Below, one piece after another: positions 14,535 through 22,365 of a DNA stretch of 64,000 nt (positions are counted from its first letter, which is position 1; each line of letters begins with the position of its first letter). The stretch lies in NCBI GenBank assembly GCA_019637915.1, contig JAHBUV010000001.1, positions 1,148,565 to 1,212,564 of the forward strand, written 5' to 3'. Under the pieces are notes generated by a model. The model was not told where the DNA came from and ran no database searches. It worked only from the letters and a program-made list of their open reading frames with translations. This DNA is from Pseudobdellovibrionaceae bacterium. GTDB lineage: Bacteria; Bdellovibrionota; Bdellovibrionia; Bdellovibrionales; Bdellovibrionaceae. Made by a program: the position numbers and the translations under genes.

Positions 14535-14594
14535 AGTTAACTCAAATCATCCCGGCAGAGCCCCATGCCCCGACGGGTTTTTGAAACAAAAAAA

Positions 14595-15128
14595 TCAGCC
14601 TTTCGACACCTGGAGGAAATCGAGTTCCACCGGGGTCGGGCGTCCGAAGATGCTGACGAGGACTTTCACCTTGCCTTTATCTTCATTGATCTCTTCGACC
14701 GTGCCGTTGAAATTGCTGAACGGACCGTCGACGACGGTGACGTTTTCCCCGACCGTGAACTTCACTTTCGGGCGCGGTTTTTCCGCGACGCCAGCCATCT
14801 GTTGAGTCACGCGGAAGACTTCGGCTTCCGGGACTTCCGGAGGACGGGTTTTCGTACCCCCCACGAAGCCGGTGACTTTAGACGCATTGCGCACCAAATG
14901 CCAAGTCTCATCGTTCAAATGCATCTGCACGAAGATGTAACCCGGGAAAAATTTACGCGATTTTTCCTTTTTCTGACCCTTGACCAACTCCACGACGTTT
15001 TCGGCCGGGATCAGGACGTCCCCGAAGAATTTTTCCATCTTCAAGGCCTTGATGCGCTCGCTGATGGCGTTTTTCGCCGTCATCTCGCAGCCGGTCTGAG
15101 TATTGACGATGTACCACTTTTTATCCAT
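14595..15128 (-). CDS. nusG: Transcription termination/antitermination factor NusG
   Basis: Binds RNA polymerase, increases processivity and links it to Rho or the ribosome. The 177-residue protein starts [15 protein letters not shown]. It has the NGN domain with [19 protein letters not shown] and a KOW domain with [22 protein letters not shown]. The ATG at 15128 has GAGG 6 nt upstream. A second ATG at 15140 overlaps the secE stop (ATGA) but lacks an SD. It is coupled to secE as in most bacteria. Confidence 0.96.
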   Translation of the reverse strand: MDKKWYIVNTQTGCEMTAKNAISERIKALKMEKFFGDVLIPAENVVELVKGQKKEKSRKFFPGYIFVQMHLNDETWHLVRNASKVTGFVGGTKTRPPEVPEAEVFRVTQQMAGVAEKPRPKVKFTVGENVTVVDGPFSNFNGTVEEINEDKGKVKVLVSIFGRPTPVELDFLQVSKG

Positions 15129-15136
15129 GGCAGGCC

Positions 15137-15514
15137 TCATTTCACGAGAACATTCATCAGCTGTCCCGACAGGAAGTCGAAGGACGTGATGATGATGCTG
15201 GCCAAAATCACGAAGATGATCACAATGATCGTCATCGCGGTGACGTCCTTGCTGCTGGGCCAGACGACCTTGCGGATTTCCGCAACGACTTCTTCACCCC
15301 AAGCGAGAACGCGAGGATTGAATTGAAGAACGGCAAACATCACCAAAGCCACCGCCACCGGCACGCCGTGACGAATGACATCGGAATCCGTCATGCGGGC
15401 CACGACGCCGAAGGCGCCCGCCAGAATGCGGATCAGCAGATGCAGGGTGAAACCCACGAGAGCCGCCGCGAGGGCGAAACTCATTGTGAGGATTTTTGAG
15501 TTCGTCTTATCCAT
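15137..15514 (-). CDS. secE: Preprotein translocase subunit SecE
   Basis: Essential clamp subunit of the SecYEG channel in the inner membrane. The protein has 125 residues and three predicted membrane segments, at about 9-37, 46-66 and 89-112. The conserved amphipathic helix [18 protein letters not shown] precedes the last one. Three segments is the E. coli-like long form rather than the single-segment form. The ATG at 15514 has GAGGGGGAG upstream. It follows tRNA-Trp and overlaps the possible upstream nusG start. Confidence 0.95.
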   Translation of the reverse strand: MDKTNSKILTMSFALAAALVGFTLHLLIRILAGAFGVVARMTDSDVIRHGVPVAVALVMFAVLQFNPRVLAWGEEVVAEIRKVVWPSSKDVTAMTIIVIIFVILASIIITSFDFLSGQLMNVLVK

Positions 15515-15548
15515 TCTTCTCCCCCTCTTCCGCTTCAATGCGGGAGGT

Positions 15549-15624
15549 TGGCAGGGCCGCAGGGATTCGAACCCTGAACCTAAGGATTTGGAGTCCTTCG
15601 CTCTACCGTTAGAGCTACAGCCCT
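15549..15624 (-). tRNA. tRNA-Trp (anticodon CCA)
   Basis: Full cloverleaf on the minus strand. The acceptor AGGGCTG pairs with CGGCCCT (one G-T), the anticodon loop is CTCCAAA, the T loop is TTCGAAT, and the 3' CCA is encoded. It lies between tuf and secE, a common position for this tRNA. Confidence 0.97.
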
Positions 15625-15693
15625 ATCCTGAAAATCCCGAACCGCGACAACCGCAATTCGGATCAACATTTGGATACTCTTTCAAACGGCGAA

Positions 15694-15715
15694 GGGGACC
15701 ACACATGAGGTCCCC
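15694..15715 (-). terminator. Hairpin between tuf and tRNA-Trp
   Basis: GGGGACC and GGTCCCC pair perfectly around an 8-nt loop, about 50 nt after the tuf stop. There is no clear T run after it, so it may be a processing or partial-termination site rather than a strong terminator. Confidence 0.4.
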
Positions 15716-15764
15716 CCGCTTGGACCATCCGACCGAGCTTTCAGCACAACCGGGTGAATCACAA

Positions 15765-16955
15765 CTACTCAACGATTTCGGTCACGACGCCGGCGCCGAC
15801 GGTGCGGCCGCCTTCGCGGATGGCGAAACGCAGTTCTTTTTCCATGGCGATCGGGGCGATCAGCTCCACGTTCATTTCAACGCGGTCACCCGGCATCACC
15901 ATCTCCGTGCCCTGTTTCAAGGTCACGACGCCCGTGACGTCCGTGGTGCGGAAGTAGAATTGCGGACGGTAGCCGTTGAAGAACGGGGTGTGGCGACCAC
16001 CTTCCTCTTTGGTGAGGATGTAAGCTTCGCACTTGAATTTCTTGTGCGGCTTGATGGTGCCCGGCTTGGCCAGAACCTGACCGCGCTCGACGTCTTCTTT
16101 TTTGGTGCCGCGGAGGAGAACGCCGCAGTTGTCGCCGGCCTGACCTTCGTCAAGCAGCTTGCGGAACATTTCGATCCCCGTGACGGTGGTTTTTTGCGTC
16201 GGACGGATCCCGATGATTTCGACTTCATCGTTGACCTTGACGATCCCACGTTCAACACGACCCGTGACGACCGTCCCGCGACCCGAGATCGAGAACACGT
16301 CCTCGACGGGCATCAGGAAGGTCTTGTCGACGGCGCGAACCGGCTCCGGGATGTAGGCGTCGCAGGCTTCCATCAATTTCTTGATGGCGGGACGGCCGAT
16401 GTCGGAGGTGTCGCCTTCGAGGGCTTTGAGGGCGGAACCCGGAACGATCGGGATCTTGTCGCCGGGGAATTCGTACTTGGAGAGCAGTTCGCGGACTTCG
16501 AGTTCCACGAGCTCGAGGAGTTCTTTGTCGTCGACCATGTCGACTTTGTTCATGAACACGACGAGAGCCGGCACGCCGACCTGGCGGGCGAGCAGGATGT
16601 GCTCACGGGTTTGCGGCATCGGACCGTCAGCGGCCGACACGACGAGGATGGCGCCATCCATTTGAGCGGCACCGGTGATCATGTTTTTCACATAGTCAGC
16701 GTGACCGGGGCAATCCACGTGGGCGTAGTGGCGCTTTTCGGTTTCATATTCCACGTGAGTGGTGGAAATGGTGATACCGCGGGCTTTTTCTTCAGGGGAC
16801 TTATCGATCTGATCGTAAGACATGGCCTGAGACTTGCCTTCAGCGGCGAGAGTCGTCGTGATGGCGGCGGTCAGGGTCGTCTTCCCATGGTCGACGTGGC
16901 CGATGGTGCCGATGTTCACGTGCGGTTTGTTCCGGACAAATTTCTCTTTCGACAT
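15765..16955 (-). CDS. tuf: Elongation factor Tu
   Basis: GTPase that delivers aminoacyl-tRNA to the ribosome. It has 396 residues from [19 protein letters not shown]. The P-loop GHVDHGKT lies at about residues 19-26, followed by the switch region [27 protein letters not shown] and NKVDMV. The ATG at 16955 has AGGAGGAAC upstream; the longer frame runs into the preceding tRNA. It lies directly behind four tRNA genes, in the same order as E. coli thrU-tyrU-glyT-thrT-tufB, so tRNAs and EF-Tu are probably cut from one transcript. Confidence 0.98.
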   Translation of the reverse strand: MSKEKFVRNKPHVNIGTIGHVDHGKTTLTAAITTTLAAEGKSQAMSYDQIDKSPEEKARGITISTTHVEYETEKRHYAHVDCPGHADYVKNMITGAAQMDGAILVVSAADGPMPQTREHILLARQVGVPALVVFMNKVDMVDDKELLELVELEVRELLSKYEFPGDKIPIVPGSALKALEGDTSDIGRPAIKKLMEACDAYIPEPVRAVDKTFLMPVEDVFSISGRGTVVTGRVERGIVKVNDEVEIIGIRPTQKTTVTGIEMFRKLLDEGQAGDNCGVLLRGTKKEDVERGQVLAKPGTIKPHKKFKCEAYILTKEEGGRHTPFFNGYRPQFYFRTTDVTGVVTLKQGTEMVMPGDRVEMNVELIAPIAMEKELRFAIREGGRTVGAGVVTEIVE

Positions 16956-17024
16956 TGTTCCTCCTGAAAGATGAAACCTTTTATTTTTGAAACCTCTAAA
17001 AACCAAAAAACTCGCGCAAAAAAC

Positions 17025-17099
17025 TGGAGCCCGTGATCGGAGCCGAACCGACGACCTCACCCTTACCAAGGGTGTGCTCTACCACTGAGCTACACGGGC
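17025..17099 (-). tRNA. tRNA-Thr (anticodon GGT)
   Basis: Acceptor GCCCGTG pairs with CACGGGC, the anticodon loop is TTGGTAA on a CACCC/GGGTG stem, and the 3' end TCCA carries the encoded CCA. It is the last of four tRNAs before tuf. Confidence 0.97.
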
Positions 17100-17123
17100 C
17101 TCAACAACACTCCAAAAGCAACT

Positions 17124-17200
17124 TGGAGCGGGAAACGGGACTCGAACCCGCGACCCTCTGCTTGGAAGGCAGATGCTCTAGCCAACTGAGCTACTCCCGC
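17124..17200 (-). tRNA. tRNA-Gly (anticodon TCC)
   Basis: Acceptor GCGGGAG is followed by the D arm GCTCAGTTGGCTAGAGC. The anticodon loop is CTTCCAA and the T loop TTCGAGT, and CCA is encoded. It is the third of four tRNAs in the tuf transcript. Confidence 0.97.
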
Positions 17201-17288
17201 TTCACTGACCGCCGGCGCTTTCGCGCCCTCGGTCGCTGACCCGCGGGTTCGCGCACCAGCCAGCACGACGGAAAAGACACTGAGGACT

Positions 17289-17375
17289 TGGTGGACAGGG
17301 AAGGATTCGAACCTTCGTAGACCATGGGCCAACAGATTTACAGTCTGTCCTCTTTAGCCACTCGAGCACCTGTCC
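17289..17375 (-). tRNA. tRNA-Tyr (anticodon GTA)
   Basis: An 87-nt class II tRNA with a long variable arm. The acceptor GGACAGG pairs with CCTGTCC, the anticodon loop contains GTA, the T loop is TTCGAAT, and CCA is encoded. Confidence 0.97.
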
Positions 17376-17392
17376 GCTCAATTTCTTTTACG

Positions 17393-17468
17393 TGGTGCTG
17401 GCTATGGGACTTGAACCCGCAACCTGCTGATTACAAATCAGCTGCTCTACCAATTGAGCTAAGCCAGC
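17393..17468 (-). tRNA. tRNA-Thr (anticodon TGT)
   Basis: Acceptor GCTGGCT pairs with AGCCAGC, the anticodon loop is TTTGTAA on GCTGA/TCAGC, and ACCA ends the gene. It is the first tRNA of the tuf transcript. Confidence 0.97.
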
Positions 17469-17542
17469 ATTCATCCCAAACTTGACCGAATCAGTCCCTG
17501 CGCACAAAGACACGAGTCCACCGCGTTTTGGAGAACCCTCGC

Positions 17543-17571
17543 TTTGTATGGAAAATTTCTAGCGCCGTCAA
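17543..17571 (-). promoter_or_regulatory. Promoter of the tRNA-tuf transcript
   Basis: TTGACG (17571-17566), a 17-nt spacer and TACAAA (17548-17543) lie about 75 nt before the first tRNA. The bases after the -10 are GCGAGGG, a GC-rich discriminator of the type seen at stringently controlled stable-RNA promoters. Confidence 0.65.
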
Positions 17572-17611
17572 AGACTTTTCAGAGGCCTTTTTCGGAGGAG
17601 GAGCCGGGGGA

Positions 17612-17663
17612 AGAGCCCGATTCCGGCGCCCGCCCCCTTCGCGGGAGGCGGGAGCGGGGCTCT
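17612..17663 (-). terminator. Terminator-like inverted repeat after rlmB
   Basis: AGAGCCC and GGGCTCT flank a GC-rich inner stem (CCCGCC with GGGCGGG). The structure overlaps the rlmB stop codon. Only short pyrimidine runs follow, so its strength is uncertain. It would separate rlmB from the tRNA promoter. Confidence 0.4.
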
Positions 17664-18525
17664 ATGAGCGATGGCGGTGCTGGCGCAAAGTTTCGGTCAA
17701 AGCCATGGCCGTGGCGACTGAGGCATTGTAGCTAGCTGCGTCACTGAGCTGGGGAATGCTGACGAGCTCATCGCACAGGCGCTCCGTCGGGATGCGCAGG
17801 CCTTTGTCTTCGGCGCCGATGGCCCAGATGACTTTTTCGGGAAGCTTGAGATCAAAGAGACTTTTCTTCGCCTTGTGACTGAGTCCGAAAACCCAGTAGC
17901 CCTTTTGCTTCAGGGTTTCGACGGGACCGGCGAAGTTCGTCGTTTCCTCGACGGGAACGTGCTCGGCGCCGCCGCAGGCGACCTTGTGGACCGTGGCGGT
18001 CAGGCCCACGGCGCGGTCCTCGGGGATGAGGATGCCGTGCACGCCCGTCAGCCAGGAGGTGCGGACGATGGCACCGAGGTTGTGCGGGTCCTCGAGACCG
18101 TCGAGCATGAGCAACATCGAGGTCTGGAAATTGTCGAGCCCGTCCATGTCCAGGGTCGGACGGCCATCCACGTAGATCACCGCGCCCTGATGGGTGGCGC
18201 AGATCTTATCGAGCACGCCGACCGGCTTCACCTCGACGCTCAGACGCGCCTTGCGGGCCTGCTCCTCGAGTTCGCGCAGATCCTGGGAGGACTCCCAGCC
18301 CTGGCGCAGCCACAGCACCTTCACGTCGGAGGCCACGAAGGCTTCGCGGATGGCGTGCGTGCCGGTCACCATGCGCCAGCTTTTCGGGATGTCGTTTTCA
18401 GGACGGCGCTGGGGGCCACCGCGGTGCGGACCGCCGCGCTGAGGACCACGCCCCGCGGGAGCGCCGCGGGACGAAGGGGAACGACCGCCGGAGGGGGAGC
18501 GAGAGGAGGAAGAGCGTTGTTTCAT
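17662..18525 (-). CDS. rlmB: SpoU-family 23S rRNA 2'-O-methyltransferase (RlmB/TrmH type)
   Basis: Probable RlmB, which methylates a guanosine ribose in the peptidyl-transferase domain of 23S rRNA using S-adenosylmethionine. The 287-residue protein has the substrate-binding domain at about 50-120. The knotted SpoU domain shows DPHNLGAIVRTSWLTG, AIGAEDKGL and IPQLSDAASYNASVATAMAL. The first 45 residues form an unusual Ser/Arg/Gly/Pro-rich tail, which may add RNA contacts. TrmH-type tRNA methylation cannot be excluded, but the two-domain layout favours RlmB. It lies upstream of the tRNA-tuf promoter. Confidence 0.9.
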   Translation of the reverse strand: MKQRSSSSRSPSGGRSPSSRGAPAGRGPQRGGPHRGGPQRRPENDIPKSWRMVTGTHAIREAFVASDVKVLWLRQGWESSQDLRELEEQARKARLSVEVKPVGVLDKICATHQGAVIYVDGRPTLDMDGLDNFQTSMLLMLDGLEDPHNLGAIVRTSWLTGVHGILIPEDRAVGLTATVHKVACGGAEHVPVEETTNFAGPVETLKQKGYWVFGLSHKAKKSLFDLKLPEKVIWAIGAEDKGLRIPTERLCDELVSIPQLSDAASYNASVATAMALTETLRQHRHRS

Positions 18526-18673
18526 AAGTCCCGCATCCTGAGGGATCGCCGGAAAAAGCGCAAGCGGCGCCCCCGGGTGGTCACGGGAATAGATAAAGTT
18601 TGCAGGGGAAGACGGCCGTTCAAAGCGGAGCGCCCGACGGAGCGCTGCCGCGTTTTCTCATTCGCCTTCGCTC

Positions 18674-19210
18674 TTAAAAACAGGTGGAGGCCTGCACGCG
18701 GCCGTGGCCATCCTGCACGAGGCCGAGCTTCTGGGCGGCGGCTTTGGAGAGGTCGAGGACGCGGCCGTTCACGTAAGGGCCGCGGTCGTTGATGCGCACG
18801 ACGACGGATTTGCCCTCGTAGGTGACTTTGACTTTGGTGCCGAGGGGCAGCGTCTTGTGGGCGGCCGTCATTTCGGAGGGATTGAAGATCTCGCCGGAGG
18901 CCGTGCGGCGGCCCGCGAAACCGGGGCCGTACCACGAGGCTCCGCCGGCGATCTCGCGGCAGGCGGATTTTTTCCTGGGCGAAGACTCGGCCGTGTCTTG
19001 TTTCTCGGCTTTCAAACCCTTCTTCTGGCAATGCTCCAGCACGCTGCGCAGATCCTGGTAAGAGCGCTGGGTGCGGTCCTCGGACGCGCAACGAGGGCCA
19101 GCCGAAGGGGCCTTGCGGCGGGAGGAATTCCCTTCCCCGAAGTCGAAAGCCAGGGCGTTGTGACTCAAAAGAAGAAAACAGGCGGCGATGAAAAAATGTC
19201 TGTGTTTCAT
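18674..19210 (-). CDS. rlpA: RlpA-like septal-ring lytic transglycosylase/lipoprotein-type protein
   Basis: A 178-residue exported protein. The signal peptide is MKHRHFFIAACFLLLSHNALA. A low-complexity region of about 65 residues follows, with several cysteines and basic residues. The C-terminal double-psi beta-barrel (about 90-178) shows GGASWYGPGFAGRRTASGE, AAHKTLPLGT and INDRGPYVNGRVLDLS, the RlpA signature. RlpA proteins cleave naked glycan strands at the division site in some bacteria. No SPOR domain is present and no lipobox cysteine is seen, so it is probably periplasmic and soluble. The start at M9 of a longer frame was chosen for the signal peptide; its SD is weak. Confidence 0.85.
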   Translation of the reverse strand: MKHRHFFIAACFLLLSHNALAFDFGEGNSSRRKAPSAGPRCASEDRTQRSYQDLRSVLEHCQKKGLKAEKQDTAESSPRKKSACREIAGGASWYGPGFAGRRTASGEIFNPSEMTAAHKTLPLGTKVKVTYEGKSVVVRINDRGPYVNGRVLDLSKAAAQKLGLVQDGHGRVQASTCF

Positions 19211-19396
19211 GCCCTGAGGGGATTCAAAGGGCATGCCGTTCCGGGAGCGAAATCCCGCGCGCGGGAGTGGTTTCCCCTGTCGAAGTTTCGGTGGACCGTC
19301 GAGCGTTCCGCGCCCGCCCCAGAGAGAGACGTCCGAAAACGAGACGCTTCCTCCCCTTGGGGAAAAACCGCCTTTTCATTTCACTGAAAACTTAAA

Positions 19397-20104
19397 TTAT
19401 TTACATGCGTCGAGGAATTTCAGCGTGGCCGCGCGGGGATCCTCCGCGCGCACGATGGGTCGTCCCACCACGAGGGCCGAGGCGCCGTCGCGCAGGGCCT
19501 CCGCCGGGCCCGCCACCCTTTTCTGATCGCCGTGGGCGTCCTCGGCGAGGCGGATGCCGGGGGTGAGAAGGAAAAAACCCTGGTCGCGCAGGAACTCCAG
19601 CTCGTGGGGCGAGCACACCAGGCTCTTCAGTCCGTTTTGGCTCACGTGCCCAGCCAGAGCCTTCACCTGATCGGCGATCCTCCCCGGCTTCATCACCGGA
19701 GGCAGGGAGTTCTCATCCCAGCTGGTCAGGATGGTCACGGCGAGGATGCGGAAAGAACGCTTTTGATTCAGTTCTTTCTCCACGGCGGCCATGGCCCGCA
19801 GGGCCTCCGGACCCGACAGGGCGTGCACGGTGACCACGGAAGCCCCGGCCTCGAAACTGGCGCGGACCGCGGCCTCCATGGTGCTGGGGATGTCGAAGTG
19901 CTTGTTGTCCATGAACACCGGGGCGCGGGCGGCGATCTCGCGCACGAGATCCTGGCCGTAGCGCAGGCACAAACGGGGGCCGAGCTTCAATCCGCCGATG
20001 ACGTCCGCCAGCTGGTCAGCGAGGCGCAGGGCCTCGTCGCGGGTGTCGACATCCAGGGCGGCCACGACGGGATTGCGGAAAGGGCGGCAGTCGGGTTTGG
20101 ACAT
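19397..20104 (-). CDS. pyrF: Orotidine 5'-phosphate decarboxylase
   Basis: Last step of de novo UMP synthesis, decarboxylating OMP in the cytoplasm. The 235-residue TIM barrel shows VVAALDVDTRDEALRLAD and GGLKLGPRL (K40). The catalytic triad motif is DNKHFDIPST (D66, K68, D71), with TPGIRL and the phosphate-binding ALVVGRPIV at the end. In most proteins the motif reads DLKFHDIPNT; here the F and H are swapped, but the charged residues are kept. It stands alone between rlpA and a divergent secreted-protein gene, with no other pyrimidine genes nearby. Confidence 0.94.
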   Translation of the reverse strand: MSKPDCRPFRNPVVAALDVDTRDEALRLADQLADVIGGLKLGPRLCLRYGQDLVREIAARAPVFMDNKHFDIPSTMEAAVRASFEAGASVVTVHALSGPEALRAMAAVEKELNQKRSFRILAVTILTSWDENSLPPVMKPGRIADQVKALAGHVSQNGLKSLVCSPHELEFLRDQGFFLLTPGIRLAEDAHGDQKRVAGPAEALRDGASALVVGRPIVRAEDPRAATLKFLDACK

Positions 20105-20235
20105 GCCCCATCTTGAAGGCGGAAATGGGCCTTTGTCGAGAAGTTCGACGGGAGCGGCGGGCCGTCAAATCACAGAAACCCGGAGAAGCCGGTCCATCCC
20201 TTGCACTTCCCGGCGTTGTCGTGAAAGGAAAGTCC

Positions 20236-21009
20236 ATGATGCGGCTGATATTTTCCCTTTTCCTGGCGGCCTCGGTGGTGGTCCCCGCCCGGGCGCAAAG
20301 CTGGAACACCCCCATCGATCAGGACCTTTTCCAAGTGTATGACCAGCTGAAAACCACGCTCGCGACGCCGGAGGATTTCGCCCGGCGCACGGAAGAGCTG
20401 GTGCGCGCGGCCCGCGAAACCCCTCCCTCTTCCCGCCAGGAACGCCGACGCGCCACCATCACCGAACTCGAAGCCGCCAACCTCCTGAACGACATGATGG
20501 AACACCCGGTGGTCGGCCTGGCCATCGAGAAAAAATACGACCCCACCCTGCGTTTCGGCTTCTGCTTCGGGCGCGCCGCCTGGGCCCACATCGAACTGCT
20601 CCGGCGCGGGGTTGCCAAGGACAGCATCAAAAAAATCTTCGTGGTCGGACCCATGGCCTCCGACGGGCTGAAATGGCAATTCCACGTCGCCGCCATGGCC
20701 CGCCTCCCCGACGGGGACTGGATCACCATCGACAGCGACCTGAAAAAAACCCTGCGTTTGAACGAGTGGATCCGGGAAGTGAACAAGATGAGCGTCGACG
20801 GGAAGCTCGCCTACTTCGTGACCGAACCGGCGCGCCTGGGAGCTTCGACCACCGTCAAAATCAATCCGACGATGTTCCGTCACCCGCTGAACGACGCCAT
20901 GTACAACCAGTACTTCGAGGACATGATGGCGGAGTTTCGCAAGGCCTCGAAAACCAAAGCCCCCGCCCCCGTCTCCTGCCGGGGCGTTTTCAGCGCGACG
21001 GCGCCCTGA
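20236..21009 (+). CDS. Secreted Cys-His-Asp protein, protein-glutaminase-like
   Basis: A 257-residue exported protein with signal peptide MMRLIFSLFLAASVVVPARA, cut after about residue 20. The region FGFCFGRAAWAHIELLRRG, then KIFVVG, KWQFHVA and DWITIDSDL, gives an ordered C110, H150, D166. The same spacing and local sequence (CxxRA, then W.xHVA, then xIDP/S) is seen in bacterial protein glutaminases, which deamidate glutamine side chains in proteins. I infer that family or a close papain-fold relative. The ATG at 20236 has AAGGAAAG upstream. It is a single gene, convergent with ntrX 3 nt away. Transglutaminase-like protease activity is an alternative. Confidence 0.65.
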   Translation: MMRLIFSLFLAASVVVPARAQSWNTPIDQDLFQVYDQLKTTLATPEDFARRTEELVRAARETPPSSRQERRRATITELEAANLLNDMMEHPVVGLAIEKKYDPTLRFGFCFGRAAWAHIELLRRGVAKDSIKKIFVVGPMASDGLKWQFHVAAMARLPDGDWITIDSDLKKTLRLNEWIREVNKMSVDGKLAYFVTEPARLGASTTVKINPTMFRHPLNDAMYNQYFEDMMAEFRKASKTKAPAPVSCRGVFSATAP

Positions 21010-21012
21010 AGG

Positions 21013-22365
21013 TCAGGGCACCTCGATGCCGTAAGCCTTGATCTTGCGGTGCAGGTAGCTCCTCTCGAGGCCGATGGTCTCGGCGGTCTTCGAGATGTTG
21101 CCGTTGTTCTCCTGGATCTTCTTCACCAGGTATTCTTTTTCGAACTGGGCCCGCGCCTCGCGGAAGGTGCCGAGGTCCTCGTTCATGGCCGCCGTCTCCG
21201 CGCCGCCGTCGAGGCCGGCGAAATGCAGGTCGTGCAGGTCGACGTATTCACCCGGCGTGAGGATGTAGACGCGCTCGATGAAATTCTTGAGCTCGCGGAC
21301 GTTGCCCGGCCAGGCGTACTCCCTCATCCCCGACAGGGCGATCTCCGAAAACACTTTCTTCGGCATGCCGGACTCGCGGGAGAACTGGTCGCTGAAATGG
21401 GAGACCAGCACCGGGATGTCCTCGGGTCGCTCGCGCAGCGCCGGCACGCGGAAAGGCACGACGTTCAAACGGTCATGGAGATCCTGGCGGAAATGCCCGG
21501 CCTGAACCTCTTTCTCGAGATCCTTGGAGCTGGCGGCGATGACGCGCACCTCGTTGGCGATCCACTCCGTGCCGCCGACGCGCTGGTATTTTTTCTCCTG
21601 CAGGTAGCGCAGCAGTTTGCCCTGAACCGTGGGATTCATCTCGGAGATGTCGCTCAGGTAAAGGGTGCCGCCCTGGGCGAGGTCGAGCTTGCCCTTCTTG
21701 GTTTTTTCCAAACCGGGCAAGGCGCCCTTTTCAATCCCGAAAATCTCGCCCTCGAGCAGATCCTCCGGGATGGCGGCGCAATTCAGGTCGACGAAAGGCC
21801 GGCTGGCGCGCGGGCTCATGTAGTGGATGTTCTGGGCGGCGAGCTCCTTGCCGGTGCCGGCCTCGCCGGTCATCAGGATCCACGACGGCGTGGGCGCGAC
21901 GCGGGCGATGAGCTGCTTCACCTGCACGATGGAGGGCGCCTCGCCGATCAGGGCGATGGAGCGGCGGAGCTTGTTGAGCAGCGCCGATTTCTCCTCTTTC
22001 TCCTGCATGTACTGACGGATGTTCTGGATGACGATGATGATCTTGTCCATGGACAAGGGCTTTTCGATGAAGTCCCAGGCGCCGAGCTTCGTCGCCTTGA
22101 CGGCGGTCTCGATGGTGCCGTGGCCGGAGATCATCACGAATTCCGTCGCCGGGAATTGCTCGCGGGCCTTGGTCAGCACCTCGATGCCGTCGTAAGAGCC
22201 GGGCATCCAGATGTCGAGAAAGGCGATCTCGGGCTGGAACTCGCGCAGGGCCGCGAGGCCCCGCTCGCCGTCCTCGGCGGTCTGCACCGCGTAGCCCTCG
22301 TCCCGGAGCGAGGCGGACAGGACGTCGCGGATCGGGGCTTCGTCGTCAATGATCAGGATTTTCAT
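21013..22365 (-). CDS. ntrX: NtrX-family response regulator with degenerate AAA+ motifs
   Basis: A 450-residue regulator with receiver (1-120; D8, D9, phospho-acceptor D51, K102), AAA+ (about 138-365) and Fis-type helix-turn-helix ([23 protein letters not shown]). Walker A is GEAGTGKE (167-174). Two key motifs depart from sigma-54 activators. The GAFTGA loop is GALPGL (214-219), and the Walker B LFLDEI is LYLSDI with S238-D239. It may therefore not drive sigma-54 polymerase by ATP hydrolysis and may act as a plain DNA-binding regulator. The ATG at 22365 overlaps the ntrY stop (ATGA). NtrX fits because of its partner; other NtrC-like names are possible. Confidence 0.85.
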   Translation of the reverse strand: MKILIIDDEAPIRDVLSASLRDEGYAVQTAEDGERGLAALREFQPEIAFLDIWMPGSYDGIEVLTKAREQFPATEFVMISGHGTIETAVKATKLGAWDFIEKPLSMDKIIIVIQNIRQYMQEKEEKSALLNKLRRSIALIGEAPSIVQVKQLIARVAPTPSWILMTGEAGTGKELAAQNIHYMSPRASRPFVDLNCAAIPEDLLEGEIFGIEKGALPGLEKTKKGKLDLAQGGTLYLSDISEMNPTVQGKLLRYLQEKKYQRVGGTEWIANEVRVIAASSKDLEKEVQAGHFRQDLHDRLNVVPFRVPALRERPEDIPVLVSHFSDQFSRESGMPKKVFSEIALSGMREYAWPGNVRELKNFIERVYILTPGEYVDLHDLHFAGLDGGAETAAMNEDLGTFREARAQFEKEYLVKKIQENNGNISKTAETIGLERSYLHRKIKAYGIEVP

